Positions 18,782-28,314 of a stretch of 64,000 bases of DNA are shown here, piece by piece. Each line of letters opens with the position of its first letter. Position 1 is the first letter of the stretch. The notes below the pieces were generated by a model. The model searched no databases and was not told the origin of the DNA. It saw only the letters and a program-made list of their open reading frames with translations. Source of the stretch: Marinobacter sp. F3R11 (GTDB taxonomy: Bacteria; Pseudomonadota; Gammaproteobacteria; Pseudomonadales; Oleiphilaceae); NCBI RefSeq assembly GCF_003318275.1, contig NZ_QOCH01000015.1:469608-533607 (forward strand), written 5' to 3'. The translations under genes were made by a program, and so were the position numbers.

Positions 18782-19612
18782 TTATTCCTTTTCGTTCACC
18801 AGAATAACTTTCCGATGGGGATACGGAATTTCTATACCAGCCTCATCGAGGGCTTTCTTGATCTGTTCAGGCACCGAGTACAGCACACTGAAATAATGCT
18901 CGCCTTCGCAAAAAGGCCTGACCAGAAAGTCCACCGAACTGTTATTCAGGGTTTCAACTTCAACGAATGGCGCCGGATCGGCCAGCACATGCGGATGCTT
19001 CGCCAGAACGCTGTCGATCACCTTGCGGGCTTCATCGATGCTTTCGTTGTAGGCAATACCGAAATGCATATCCACACCCCGCACCGGATGGTGGGAATGA
19101 TTGGTAATCTGCTGCCCCCAGATCTGACTGTTGGGGATGATGATCTGCTGGTTGTCGAAGGTTTGCAGGATGGTGGTAAACATATCCACTTCCGTTACGT
19201 TTCCGAACTTGCCGGCAGCATCGATAAAATCACCCACCTTGTAAGGGCGGAAAATCAGCAGCATTACGCCAGCCGCCAGATTCGACAGCGTACCCTGCAA
19301 TGCCAGACCCACGGCCAGGCCAGCAGCACCCAGAAGGGCAATGATGGAGGCAGTCTGAACACCAAAGCGGTTCAGTACGGCAATACCGACAAACGCCAGG
19401 ATGGTATAGCGCACAACGCTGCCAAAGAACTTGAACAGAGTGTCATCCAGCTGGTCGTAACTCGCAGAGATACGGACAACAGACTTGTAAGCCTTGCCAG
19501 CAATCCAGAAGCCAACTACAAGGATGACCAGAGCCAGAAGAATATTGGTTGCCCAGTCCAGGGCAGCGGGAAGGTATTGGTTGATATCCAGTTTGTCGAT
19601 TAGTTCCTGCAT
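18782..19612 (-). CDS. mscS: Small-conductance mechanosensitive channel MscS
   Basis: Inner-membrane osmotic safety valve that releases solutes on hypo-osmotic shock. Three transmembrane segments are seen (ATNILLALVILVVGFWIAG, RYTILAFVGIAVLNRFG, and the pore helix SIIALLGAAGLAVGLALQG), then the beta-domain with FRPYKVGDFIDAAGKFGNV and IIIPNSQIWG. Length, 276 residues, is close to E. coli MscS (286). The ATG at 19612 is used; an in-frame GTG one codon upstream is the alternative. Its position near osmolyte genes fits osmotic adaptation but may be chance. Confidence 0.96.
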   Translation of the reverse strand: MQELIDKLDINQYLPAALDWATNILLALVILVVGFWIAGKAYKSVVRISASYDQLDDTLFKFFGSVVRYTILAFVGIAVLNRFGVQTASIIALLGAAGLAVGLALQGTLSNLAAGVMLLIFRPYKVGDFIDAAGKFGNVTEVDMFTTILQTFDNQQIIIPNSQIWGQQITNHSHHPVRGVDMHFGIAYNESIDEARKVIDSVLAKHPHVLADPAPFVEVETLNNSSVDFLVRPFCEGEHYFSVLYSVPEQIKKALDEAGIEIPYPHRKVILVNEKE

Positions 19613-19690
19613 CACATTAAGCTTCCTGATAGTAGAAGCTGATTAAACTAAATTAACTTCAGGGGGTGCGCAACCGGTTTTCTTCTGCGG

Positions 19691-20515
19691 TCAAAGCAGC
19701 ACGCTGACCATCCCTACGCTGCTGACCACCAAAAGCACTATTCCCAGCAACCGGAAAAACACCGGTGTTTCCGCCTTCACAATTCGCTCGTGAAAACGCA
19801 GGCCTATCACATGTCCTATGGCAGCGCAGGGCAGCAACCACAGGTGATGGATAAGCTGCAGGTCGAGCCCCACCCAGATGAATGCTGCCAGCTTTATCAG
19901 CACCAGAATGAACCAGAGGCCAAACAGTGTATCCCGCAACTTCTCCCGCGCCAGATGCTGCGCGGCAACGGCAATAACCAGAGGAGCGCCTATCAGCGAG
20001 GTGCCGCTGATATAGCCGCCAGCCATCAGCAGGGCTACATCCACGCTTTTGCTCTTACTGCGAAACGGCCGGTTAAGGATGTACGACACCGAATAAATCG
20101 CAACAATCACAAAAATAATCGCACTCAGCACATTTGCCGGCAGCGTAAACAGGCCAAACACGCCAATCAGTTTGGGCACGATCATAATCCGCAGAATTCG
20201 CCACAGGTAGGGCCAGTCGACCGTGCCTTCCGGCGCGTTCGCGGCAGCATCTGGCCCGAACCCGGTCAGTTTCTCGCGGCTTTTACCAGCTTTCTTGTTC
20301 CGGGAACTGCGATTGTTCATCCAGATGGTCAAGGATGAAAATACCAGCAGGTGCACTGCGATTATGGGCAGGAATACCAGCGGGTCGTCTTTCACCAGCA
20401 ACAAAAATGGCAATGACAGAACCGCGCCGCCAAAGCCCAGCCCGGAGCGCACAAAACCACTCCAGATAAAAATAAGGGCAATCAGGACGTACTGAATTAA
20501 GGAAAGATCTGACAT
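19691..20515 (-). CDS. TauE/SafE-family sulfite/anion exporter
   Basis: Inner-membrane permease of the TauE/SafE (DUF81) family, 274 residues from the ATG chosen here. It has about eight hydrophobic segments in two repeats, with the family's glycine motifs SGLGFGGAVLSLPFLLL and GGYISGTSLIGAPLVIAVA. The frame stays open about 69 codons upstream, but that extension is basic and not family-like, and CCGGAAGTT precedes this ATG. It may export sulfite, sulfonate or another organic anion; the substrate cannot be told. It lies 75 bases upstream of mscS on the same strand. Confidence 0.88.
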   Translation of the reverse strand: MSDLSLIQYVLIALIFIWSGFVRSGLGFGGAVLSLPFLLLVKDDPLVFLPIIAVHLLVFSSLTIWMNNRSSRNKKAGKSREKLTGFGPDAAANAPEGTVDWPYLWRILRIMIVPKLIGVFGLFTLPANVLSAIIFVIVAIYSVSYILNRPFRSKSKSVDVALLMAGGYISGTSLIGAPLVIAVAAQHLAREKLRDTLFGLWFILVLIKLAAFIWVGLDLQLIHHLWLLPCAAIGHVIGLRFHERIVKAETPVFFRLLGIVLLVVSSVGMVSVLL

Positions 20516-20563
20516 AACTTCCGGAGCAAGGAGAGAAATTTGTCCAAGTGTAACGGTTTTCCC

Positions 20564-20589
20564 AAAAAAACACCGGGCAAAGCCCGGTG
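20564..20589 (-). terminator. Intrinsic terminator of the tctCBA operon
   Basis: Read on the minus strand: perfect 8-bp stem CACCGGGC / GCCCGGTG with a three-base loop, followed by seven T residues. It sits 30 bases after the tctA stop. Confidence 0.92.
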
Positions 20590-20619
20590 CAAGTTCCTTT
20601 ATATTTTCGCCAGAGCGGC

Positions 20620-22152
20620 TTAATCGCTTACCGGCCCCTCCTTGATGGCATTGCGCATGCGCCGGCGCAGTATAGGCCCGAACAAAGTCGGCAACACCAG
20701 ACCAAGTCCGGCGACCAGCCACAAACCTATGGCCAGAGGGCTGGACCAGAGAGTTGTCCAGTCGCCATCAGACAGAATCAGTGCGTGGCCAAGATTCTTC
20801 TCCATTTCCGGCCCCAGCAGCAGACCCAGAATAATGGGCACCATGGGAATTTCCAGCTTGCGCAGAATAAACCCGCCAACCCCGAAGACGATCATGAAGT
20901 ACAGATCAAAGGTACTGTGGCTTATGGAGTAAATACCCACAAACGCCACCATGGTCACAATCGGCAGCAGGTACATGGGTGGCACAGACAACAGCCGCAC
21001 AAACACGCCGATCATCGGAATATTCAGCACCAGCAGCAGTACGTTACCAATCAGCAGTGCTGCGATCACGCCCCACACAATGTCCGCGTTCTGGGTGAAC
21101 ATCAGCGGCCCCGGTGTGATATTCAGGGAAATCAGCATGGCCAGCAACACTGCGGTGGTTCCGCTGCCCGGTACACCCAGGGTCAGCATTGGCACCAGAG
21201 CACCAGATGCGGCACCATTGTTACCTGCCTCCGGCGCTACAACGCCACGAATATCACCTTCGCCAAAGCGGCCTTTTTTGCCCAGTACCGACTTCTCCAG
21301 TGTGTAGCTGATAAAGCTGCCCAGAGAAGCACCCGCTCCCGGCAGCACACCGGCAATAAAGCCCAGCAAACCACCACGGAGCTGAGTCGGGATTGTGGAT
21401 ACAACCTCTTTGAAGCTCAGTGTCAGCTTGCCCACGTTCACTTTACTGCGGCCTCTGCCCATTCGTGCTTCTACAAAAAACAGCAGCTCGGATATGGCAA
21501 ACAGGCCAACAATCGCCAGGATGAAGTCGATGCCTTCATACAGCTCAAGCACACCTCCGGTGTACCTCTGGGTTCCGGTGGAAATATCGATACCCACAGT
21601 AGAGATCATAATGCCCAGTGTTGCTGCAATGACCGTCTTCATCGGGTTTTTGCCGGTAATACCACCCAGTGTGGCGAAGGCCAGCAAAAACAGCGCAAAG
21701 TATTCTGCCGGCCCGAAAGTAAGCGCAAAACGCGCCAGCACGGGCGCCAGCATGATCAGCCCTATGGTACCGATCAGACTCCCCGCAAAAGACGCAATCG
21801 CCGAAATGGCCAAAGCATCTGCGGCACGACCTTTCTGGGCCATGGGATAGCCATCCAGGCAGGTCATCATGGCTGGCTCGTCGCCCGGAATATTCAGCAG
21901 GATCGACGAAATACGGCCACCATACATGGCACCGGCATATACCGATGTGAGCAGGATCATTGCAGTTTCAGGCGGCAGACCCAGAGTGAAGGCCAGCGGT
22001 ATCAGAATGGCAACACCATTCGCCGGGCCCAGACCGGGCAGACAGCCAATCAAAGTGCCCACAAAGGCACCAAACAGCGCAAACATCAGGTTGTACGGTG
22101 TCAACGCCACCGCAAACCCTTCCATCAGAAAGCCTATGGTTTCCATATTCAA
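20620..22152 (-). CDS. tctA: Tripartite tricarboxylate transporter, large permease TctA
   Basis: Large membrane subunit of a TTT-family secondary transporter. At 510 residues with about eleven hydrophobic segments it has normal length. The first family motif GTLIGCLPGLGPANGVAILIP near residue 35 and the second, LLGFIAGVLPGAGASLGSFI, near residue 280 are both present, along with YAGAMYGGRISSILLNIPG. It works with TctB and the periplasmic TctC encoded just upstream; starts and stops overlap by four bases. The substrate (citrate, tricarballylate, terephthalate or another carboxylate) cannot be read from sequence. Confidence 0.95.
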   Translation of the reverse strand: MNMETIGFLMEGFAVALTPYNLMFALFGAFVGTLIGCLPGLGPANGVAILIPLAFTLGLPPETAMILLTSVYAGAMYGGRISSILLNIPGDEPAMMTCLDGYPMAQKGRAADALAISAIASFAGSLIGTIGLIMLAPVLARFALTFGPAEYFALFLLAFATLGGITGKNPMKTVIAATLGIMISTVGIDISTGTQRYTGGVLELYEGIDFILAIVGLFAISELLFFVEARMGRGRSKVNVGKLTLSFKEVVSTIPTQLRGGLLGFIAGVLPGAGASLGSFISYTLEKSVLGKKGRFGEGDIRGVVAPEAGNNGAASGALVPMLTLGVPGSGTTAVLLAMLISLNITPGPLMFTQNADIVWGVIAALLIGNVLLLVLNIPMIGVFVRLLSVPPMYLLPIVTMVAFVGIYSISHSTFDLYFMIVFGVGGFILRKLEIPMVPIILGLLLGPEMEKNLGHALILSDGDWTTLWSSPLAIGLWLVAGLGLVLPTLFGPILRRRMRNAIKEGPVSD

Positions 22153-22595
22153 AAGCCTCCCAGCAAGCCGTTGGGCAGGCTTAACGATAACCCATAGTTA
22201 AACAGTCCAAACACTACAACCGCGCTGATCAGGCCGGTTACAAACGACTTGGTTGCCGGTGCGCCCATACGCCAGCTCAAGGCGCCAACCGCCAGGGTGG
22301 TGGAGATAATAAAGCCCAGTGGCTCCAGCAGCATCGCGTAAACCACCAGCACAATGACCGAAATCACCAGTTCCAGCGCAGACTTGCCCACCGGCCACCT
22401 GGCATCGGCATCCGGTTTGATCATCAGATACAGACTGCCAATCACCAGCACGATCGCCAGTATGGTGGGAAAGGTTTCCGGCCCTACACCCTCGGCACCG
22501 CCGAAGGGTTCAGGCCATTGCTGCGCCACCCAGCCATAGGCAACCGCCAGCACCAGCAGGAACAAGCCCAGAATACGATCGCCCATGCCAGTCAT
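22149..22595 (-). CDS. tctB: Tripartite tricarboxylate transporter, small permease TctB
   Basis: Small membrane subunit with four predicted transmembrane helices (RILGLFLLVLAVAYGWVAQ at the N-terminus; PTILAIVLVIGSLYLMI; LVISVIVLVVYAMLL; FVTGLISAVVVFGLFNYG). It has 148 residues, as usual for this poorly conserved subunit. The start overlaps the tctC stop and the stop overlaps the tctA start, so the three genes are translationally coupled. Confidence 0.93.
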   Translation of the reverse strand: MTGMGDRILGLFLLVLAVAYGWVAQQWPEPFGGAEGVGPETFPTILAIVLVIGSLYLMIKPDADARWPVGKSALELVISVIVLVVYAMLLEPLGFIISTTLAVGALSWRMGAPATKSFVTGLISAVVVFGLFNYGLSLSLPNGLLGGF

Positions 22596-23569
22596 TTCAG
22601 CAGACCTATTTCCCGGGAAAGATCTTCGATCTCCTGTACCTGATTGATCACAAAGCTTTCAAACTCTGAGGCTTTCGGGTGGAAGGGAATCAGGCCGTTG
22701 CTTTTCATCACCGCTTTCCATTCGTCGCTGGCGTACAGGGTGTCGATTGCGTCTACCCAGTACTGCTGAGCTTCTGCCGGTGTGTCTTTCGGCATATAAA
22801 ATCCACGCCAGTTAGGGCCGAGCGCATCAACACCCTGCTCGCGGGCGGTCGGAATATCGCTGAACTTACCCGGCAGGCGCTCCTCTGACAGCACCGCCAG
22901 CACGCGCAGATCACCGGATTCCATAAAACCGGTGGCTTCCGACACATCACCGGTAAAGGCATCTACCTGGCCGCCTACGACCTGGGTCATGGCTTCGCCG
23001 CCGTTGTTGTAGGACAGGTAAGGAATGGACGGCAGGTTTTCAGCGCCTGCAGCCTTTGCGGCAATAAGGACTTTGAGGTGATCCCAGCCACCACGGGCAC
23101 TGCCGCCGGCAAACTTGACCGAACGCGGGTCTGCTTTCAATGCGTCCATCAGTTGATTCAGGTTTTCATATCGGGAGTTTTTGCCTACTGCAATGATGCC
23201 GTAGTCTGCACCCAGCGCGCCGACCCACTTCACCATGGAGGCATCCATACCGGGAAACTGCTTCTGCGCCAGCCGGGTAGTGGTGGCTGTGGACGCCGCG
23301 ACAATCAGTTTATCGTCGTTTTTGCGCTTACTGACGGTGTGTGCGTAGGCCACTCCGCCACCTGCACCGGCCATGTTCACGGTTTGTACCGATCCATCCA
23401 CCAGATCAAGCTGCTGCATGACATTGCCCACACTGCGGCAGGTAAAATCCCAGCCGCCGCCCGGATCAGCCGGTGCCAGACACTCAACTTTGCCGCTGGG
23501 CTGCCAGGCTATGGCAGACATACTGAAGGCGGCCACAGCCGCAAATGCGATTGTTCTTTTAATAAACAT
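22592..23569 (-). CDS. tctC: Tripartite tricarboxylate transporter solute-binding protein TctC
   Basis: Periplasmic receptor (Bug/TctC family) of 325 residues. A Sec signal peptide runs KRTIAFAAVAAFSMSAIAW. The mature protein has the family's ligand-binding motif region ECLAPADPGGGWDFTCR and the segment KFAGGSARGGWDHLK. I start at the second ATG, because AGAGG lies eight bases before it; the first ATG, two codons upstream, is too close to that site. A two-component system is encoded divergently 183 bases away and probably controls it. Confidence 0.94.
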   Translation of the reverse strand: MFIKRTIAFAAVAAFSMSAIAWQPSGKVECLAPADPGGGWDFTCRSVGNVMQQLDLVDGSVQTVNMAGAGGGVAYAHTVSKRKNDDKLIVAASTATTTRLAQKQFPGMDASMVKWVGALGADYGIIAVGKNSRYENLNQLMDALKADPRSVKFAGGSARGGWDHLKVLIAAKAAGAENLPSIPYLSYNNGGEAMTQVVGGQVDAFTGDVSEATGFMESGDLRVLAVLSEERLPGKFSDIPTAREQGVDALGPNWRGFYMPKDTPAEAQQYWVDAIDTLYASDEWKAVMKSNGLIPFHPKASEFESFVINQVQEIEDLSREIGLLK

Positions 23570-23751
23570 ACACATTACCTCTTTGTTGTTGAGCGGTCAG
23601 AGTAAAAGGCAATGCGTAGTTCCTGAAGTTTGCGGGCGTAACGCGTTTAAAGAAACTAATGTGCTTTTTGTTCATAAAGTTCACGAGCAAACCGGCCAAC
23701 GGTGTCTTACCCTTTAGCCATCCAACCGATGGACGATTCTGACTGAAGCCT

Positions 23752-25398
23752 ATGCCTGTTAAACGACGCACCAAACTCAAAACCCGCATGATTATCACCC
23801 TGGGCCTGGTGAGCGCCCTGCAGGCGGCATTTATCGGCGTATTTGCCGGCTATTACCTCAGCGAATCCCTCTACAATGAAATTGGCCAGCGCGCGCTGAT
23901 GGTAGCCAAAACCGTTGCTGCCAGCCCCGCCATAATCCGCGGTATACAGCAGCGTGACATTGAGGCTCTCAACGCCCTCACCCGCACAATGGCCACCACC
24001 AACGAAGCCCTTTTTATCGTGATTGGCGACCACAACGCTATCCGCCTGGCTCACCCTTCGGCAGAGCGTATCGGCCAATCAATGGCAGACGATGACGGAG
24101 ATTATGGCCGCCGCGCACTGGTAGACGGAGAGGGCTACGTAGCTCTTGCGCTGGGCAACCTGGGCGAATCCATGCGTGGCAAAGCGCCGGTGTTCGAGCC
24201 AGACAGCGGCGACATTATCGGCATTGTGTCGGTGGGATACAGCGTGAGCCAGGTGGAGGCTACTGTGCAGCGCTATAATTTTGTGCTGTATGGCGTTCTG
24301 GGCGTAGTCCTGCTGGTCAGCATTCTGGCAGCCGTGGTCATCGCCAGCCGGTTCAAGCGTGCCATTTTCGGCCTGGAGCCGGAAGAAATCGCAGGACTCT
24401 TTCAGGAGCGCGATGCCACACTGCAATCAGTACGTGAAGGCATTATTGCCATCAACCGCCATGGCATTATTACCACCGTTAACCGTGCAGCTCTGACCAC
24501 TCTGGACCTGAGTGCAGACCGCGAGATTGCAGGGCGCCCTATTCTCGAAGTGCTGCCGGAAAGCGACCTTATGTCGGTTCTGAGCACAGGCACGCCGGAT
24601 TTTGACCGCGAGGTGTGGCTACGCAACCGTCAGATGGTGGTCAACCGGCTACCCATGCGCCAGGGCAACGACATTATCGGCGTGGTGGCCAGTTTTCGGC
24701 TACGCAACGAGCTGGATCAGGTCAGCCAGCAACTGACTCACATTCAGCAGTACGCCGACACTCTGCGCAGCCAGACCCATGAATACTCCAACAAGCTGCA
24801 CACCATTGCCGGGCTGATCCAGCTGGGCGCCTACAAGGACGCGCTGAAGCTTATCGGCAATGAAGTCAGCAGCCACCAGGCGCTGATTCACCTGCTGCTC
24901 GAAGCGGTGCCAGACCCCATCATTGCAGGTTGTCTGCTTGGCAAACACAACAGGGCCCGGGAAATGGGCCTGCACCTGGACATAGACCCTGACAGCCAGA
25001 TGGCCGATCTGCCCGACAACCTGCCACGGGACCAACTGGTAAGTGTACTGGGCAACCTGATTGATAACGCACTGGAAGCCACTCGTCGCCATACTGGCGC
25101 AAACGGCCGGGTACAGCTCTCGATGACCGACCTCGGCCAGGAACTGATTTTCGAAGTGGAAGACCAGGGCCCTGGGGTCGCGCCAGAGGTACAGAACCGG
25201 ATTTTTGAAAAAGGCGTAACCAGCAAATCCGGCCACGAACACGGTTTCGGGCTACATCTGGTCCGCCAGTTTCTGGACAGCTGGGGAGGTTCTGTAACCG
25301 TGGAAAACCTGGGGGAAGCAGGCGGTAGCCGCTTTACTTTATACTTACCGAAAAAACCCACAGTCAGGAGCCAACCGTGCCCCCCATCCGACTGCTGA
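23752..25398 (+). CDS. CitA/DcuS-type sensor histidine kinase
   Basis: Membrane sensor kinase of the CitA/DctS family, 548 residues. It has a first transmembrane helix ([20 protein letters not shown]), a periplasmic Cache/PAS domain of ~140 residues, a second helix ([20 protein letters not shown]), a cytoplasmic PAS domain (near [18 protein letters not shown]), the family phospho-acceptor motif with His in [16 protein letters not shown], and an HATPase with [16 protein letters not shown] and [11 protein letters not shown]. It probably senses the carboxylate taken up by the divergent tctCBA transporter. Its 3' end overlaps the response regulator by 22 bases. Confidence 0.93.
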   Translation: MPVKRRTKLKTRMIITLGLVSALQAAFIGVFAGYYLSESLYNEIGQRALMVAKTVAASPAIIRGIQQRDIEALNALTRTMATTNEALFIVIGDHNAIRLAHPSAERIGQSMADDDGDYGRRALVDGEGYVALALGNLGESMRGKAPVFEPDSGDIIGIVSVGYSVSQVEATVQRYNFVLYGVLGVVLLVSILAAVVIASRFKRAIFGLEPEEIAGLFQERDATLQSVREGIIAINRHGIITTVNRAALTTLDLSADREIAGRPILEVLPESDLMSVLSTGTPDFDREVWLRNRQMVVNRLPMRQGNDIIGVVASFRLRNELDQVSQQLTHIQQYADTLRSQTHEYSNKLHTIAGLIQLGAYKDALKLIGNEVSSHQALIHLLLEAVPDPIIAGCLLGKHNRAREMGLHLDIDPDSQMADLPDNLPRDQLVSVLGNLIDNALEATRRHTGANGRVQLSMTDLGQELIFEVEDQGPGVAPEVQNRIFEKGVTSKSGHEHGFGLHLVRQFLDSWGGSVTVENLGEAGGSRFTLYLPKKPTVRSQPCPPSDC

Positions 25399-26060
25399 TC
25401 GCCGAAGACGACCGCCAGATTGCGGAAATCCAGCGCCGCTTTATCCAGCGCCTGGACCAGGTGGAGCTATGCGGCATTGCCCACACTCTTGCCGATGCGC
25501 GGGAACAGGCCGAGGTGCTGCAGCCGGACCTGATTCTTCTTGATGTGTATTTCCCCGACGGCAGCGGCCTGGACTTACTGCGAGAGCTGCGTGCCGGTAA
25601 CAACAGCAGCGACGTGATTCTGATTACCGCCGCCAAAGAAGTAGAGACACTGCGCACGGCCCTGCGCGGCGGCGTGTTTGACTACATTCTGAAGCCACTG
25701 GTGTTCGAGCGTCTGGAAGAAGCCATCAACCGCTACAGCGATCACCTTGCACGCCTGTCGGCACTGAAACATCTGGGGCAGGACGAAGTAGATGCCCTGC
25801 TCCCCCGCAATGCCGGCGACGCCGGCAATGACAGCACGCACCGGCTGCCGAAAGGCATAGATGTGATTACGCTGGACAAGATCCGGGAGCTGATTGCCGA
25901 CAGGAAACCCTGGAGTGCAGAAGAAGTGGGCAACGCCATGGGAGCATCACGCACCACCGCAAGACGCTACCTGGAATACATGACCGGCACAGGCACGCTG
26001 GTGGCCGAGGTTAACTACGGCAGCGTTGGCCGGCCGGAACGGCGCTATCGGGTGCGGTAA
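25377..26060 (+). CDS. CitB/DcuR-type response regulator
   Basis: Two-component response regulator of 227 residues. The receiver domain has the acidic pair in IAEDDRQI, phospho-acceptor Asp56 in [13 protein letters not shown] and the conserved Lys in [11 protein letters not shown]. The C-terminal helix-turn-helix includes [20 protein letters not shown]. It starts with GTG inside the histidine kinase gene. By family and position it should activate tctCBA in response to an external carboxylate. Confidence 0.93.
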   Translation: MPPIRLLIAEDDRQIAEIQRRFIQRLDQVELCGIAHTLADAREQAEVLQPDLILLDVYFPDGSGLDLLRELRAGNNSSDVILITAAKEVETLRTALRGGVFDYILKPLVFERLEEAINRYSDHLARLSALKHLGQDEVDALLPRNAGDAGNDSTHRLPKGIDVITLDKIRELIADRKPWSAEEVGNAMGASRTTARRYLEYMTGTGTLVAEVNYGSVGRPERRYRVR

Positions 26061-26110
26061 GGCCTCCGGATCACCGAAGCCTGAACAAGCCTACCGGGGC
26101 TGACCGGAGA

Positions 26111-26932
26111 TTATTGATCCGCCCGGACAAAAACCCAGTTTATTCCAACGTTGTCGCACACGATGACATCTCGATTGATGGTGTCACACAGCGACAGGCT
26201 TTCTGGCAACTCATCGTGGTATCGGGCTTTCAGCCCCAGAGTTTTCCGGTCCTGCTTGAGCAGTTCGTAGGTCTGTTCCATTCGCTCGGAAAAATCCACG
26301 CCGCCGCTTTCCAGAGTGTGAAAGGCGTTGTGAAATGCCGTGAAACTCATAGTATTTGCGCCAAGGCCAATAGTCAGCATTTTCGGAATATAACGATCAT
26401 AAGCGGCCGAAAGATAGGTTCGTACGGCTTCATCATCGTTACGTTCACCATCGAAAGGCTCTATTCCGAGGCGGTTATCCGGTTCCAGCACCCCCTCATC
26501 CAGCGCTGCCAGTGCGCGATTGGCGGCCAGTTCATAGGTCTGGCCCGGGCATTGGATGAGCTCTCCCTGCAATTCGCAGCCCGCCAACCCCTGAGCAATG
26601 GAAAGCCCGGGGGCGGATTCTCTCAGGGGCTCTTGCGGTGGTGCAGTCGCCTCCGGTTGCGTGACCGCCGCCGGTTCAGGAGCAACAGAAACCTCGGGCA
26701 ATGTCAGCCCGAGACTCCTGGCCGGCCGACGCAGCAACAGTGCCTGCACCCTTTGATCATTACGCCTGAAATCCATCATGGAAGGCAGGCCCGCACCTCC
26801 ACCACTCTCTACAACCTCACAGTAAATACGTTCCAGGTCCGTCTGGGCTGACGCCAGACAAGCTTCATCAGCACTGGCGACCGACATCCAGCCAAGGGCG
26901 AGAATCATGGGTAATTGTTTTTGGCTGGCCAT
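26111..26932 (-). CDS. Secreted or periplasmic protein of unknown function
   Basis: I do not recognise the family. The 273-residue protein starts with a signal-like segment (QLPMILALGWMSVASADEA), then a Cys-containing region (CLASAQTDLERIYCEVVESG), a Pro/Glu/Ala-rich linker at about 95-125 (VAPEPAAVTQPEATAPPQEP), and a C-terminal domain with further Cys residues (GCELQGELIQCPG, SLCDTINRDVIVCDNVG). Six or more cysteines suggest disulphides in the periplasm. The ATG at 26932 has GGAG eight bases upstream. It is convergent with the response regulator and probably monocistronic. Confidence 0.72.
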   Translation of the reverse strand: MASQKQLPMILALGWMSVASADEACLASAQTDLERIYCEVVESGGGAGLPSMMDFRRNDQRVQALLLRRPARSLGLTLPEVSVAPEPAAVTQPEATAPPQEPLRESAPGLSIAQGLAGCELQGELIQCPGQTYELAANRALAALDEGVLEPDNRLGIEPFDGERNDDEAVRTYLSAAYDRYIPKMLTIGLGANTMSFTAFHNAFHTLESGGVDFSERMEQTYELLKQDRKTLGLKARYHDELPESLSLCDTINRDVIVCDNVGINWVFVRADQ

Positions 26933-27061
26933 CAATCAGACTCCATCTGATGCATTTTTATTGCGTACCATGCAGCATCCTGTTCTACCACATTTACGTT
27001 CACCGGAATAACGAGGCACTATCAAAGTGGTACAACAAGCCCAAGAGTTGTTTAACGGCCG

Positions 27062-27421
27062 TCACATTGCCTGCTCAAACATGGACAAATCGAGCTCAGC
27101 GCTGTCTCCCAACCAGTAGGCATATATTGTGTGGTCTTCCAGATCATTGCCGGACAGAGCATGAATCAGAATCGTGAGACCTTCTCTGTGTCGTTCAAGC
27201 CAGCTGACAAACTCATCAAAATGCTGAGCACCAAATGTAATCTGGCAACTCCACTCTGGATGGGGGCCGACCATCTGCTGATGAACACGGCCAACCTTCA
27301 GACCGAACTTTTTCCCCGCCTGCTCACATAAGGAAGTCGCAAACGACAATGTCTCTTTCTCGAAATATACGTGCGCATGGTAAGCCTTATGAGAATTAAC
27401 AGGACGCTTTATTTCATTCAT
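27062..27421 (-). CDS. DOPA 4,5-dioxygenase-family protein
   Basis: Small (119-residue) protein with the hallmarks of the DOPA 4,5-dioxygenase-like family: AYHAHVYFE near the N-terminus, VGPHPEWSCQITF in the middle and LTILIHALSGNDLEDHT near the end. The histidines in HAHVYF, VGPHPEW and LIHAL are candidate metal ligands. Fungal relatives open the DOPA ring; the role of bacterial members is not settled. I start at the ATG (MNEIKRPVNSHK) preceded by GGAGAACCTG; the frame is open 11 codons upstream. It is divergent from the DUF3348 gene. Confidence 0.85.
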   Translation of the reverse strand: MNEIKRPVNSHKAYHAHVYFEKETLSFATSLCEQAGKKFGLKVGRVHQQMVGPHPEWSCQITFGAQHFDEFVSWLERHREGLTILIHALSGNDLEDHTIYAYWLGDSAELDLSMFEQAM

Positions 27422-27624
27422 CAGGTTCTCCATTTGACTCAACAGATCGGGCATCTATGCTTCTGTCTGCGCCAAACAATTGTGGCCCATATTCCTTCCC
27501 GCAGGCTCATGGTTTGGTGACAGACATTTTCTCACCGCACGGTCATTATCATTCATTCCCCTTAGCCAGTAGAATAGCGGCCTCAAATATCACCTGCCCG
27601 GAACCGCGAGTGAGAGAACACCCA

Positions 27625-28314
27625 ATGCCATCTATACCTCTGGCACAGACAGGCCCCAGGGACAGACTGTTGCAGCAACTGGCTAAATCAGCCGTGTTGC
27701 CTGAATACAGCCAGCTCCCTTGCATTTCCGAGCGGCTCGGCCGTTTGTTCGGGCTGGGTGACACCATGAACCTGGATGCCGCGACCGCTTACCGTACAAG
27801 GCAACCGGGCGAGGTGCAGGGAGCGATGGCAGACAGGCTGACCGACGAGCTGGCCACAACCCGCCAGGCGCTGGTTCGCCGCATTCAGGCCTGGGCGGAT
27901 GAGCTGGAATTTGAAGGTGAGCCGGAGTTTGAGACTGTGCAGGATGCCTGTCTGGCACTAAGGCGCAGAATCACCGCAAACAGCCGTCAACTCCGGGACA
28001 AGGTACGCAAAGCCATGAAAACACAGGGCCAGACCCTCGCCCGGCTGGCCGAACTGGATTCGGTGTTCGACCACACCATGACGGGCTATACCAGCCAGTG
28101 CTTTTCCCAGCTTTCCCGGGTGCTGGAACAGCGTTTCCAGGCCTTACAGACATCCTCTGAGCAACTCCAGGCATCAGACCAGCAAACCGGACACTGGTTC
28201 CACCGCTACTGCGAGGAAACGCAGATTATGTTACTCGCCGAACTGGATGTTCGGCTGGAACCGGTGCTTGGTTTGCTTGAAGCCTGCCACAACGAGGTTA
28301 ACAAGACCCTATGA
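27625..28314 (+). CDS. DUF3348-family protein, first gene of stator-like cassette
   Basis: A soluble, helical protein of 229 residues that I assign to DUF3348 from its appearance and its neighbours. It starts MPSIPLAQTGPRDRLLQQLA, has SERLGRLFGLGDTMNLDAA near residue 40 and is acidic and rich in Gln and Arg, with likely coiled coil in the second half. No signal peptide or membrane segment is present. GAGAGA lies eight bases before this ATG; an upstream open stretch lacks such a site. Its TGA overlaps the start of the MotA/ExbB-like gene, so the four genes here form one unit. Function is unknown. Confidence 0.8.
   Translation: MPSIPLAQTGPRDRLLQQLAKSAVLPEYSQLPCISERLGRLFGLGDTMNLDAATAYRTRQPGEVQGAMADRLTDELATTRQALVRRIQAWADELEFEGEPEFETVQDACLALRRRITANSRQLRDKVRKAMKTQGQTLARLAELDSVFDHTMTGYTSQCFSQLSRVLEQRFQALQTSSEQLQASDQQTGHWFHRYCEETQIMLLAELDVRLEPVLGLLEACHNEVNKTL

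Noticed and set aside
20587..22197. 536-residue frame antisense to tctA
   Set aside because: Composition is low-complexity Gln/His/Arg/Asn, it fully overlaps the clearly real tctA, and no ribosome site or family is seen.
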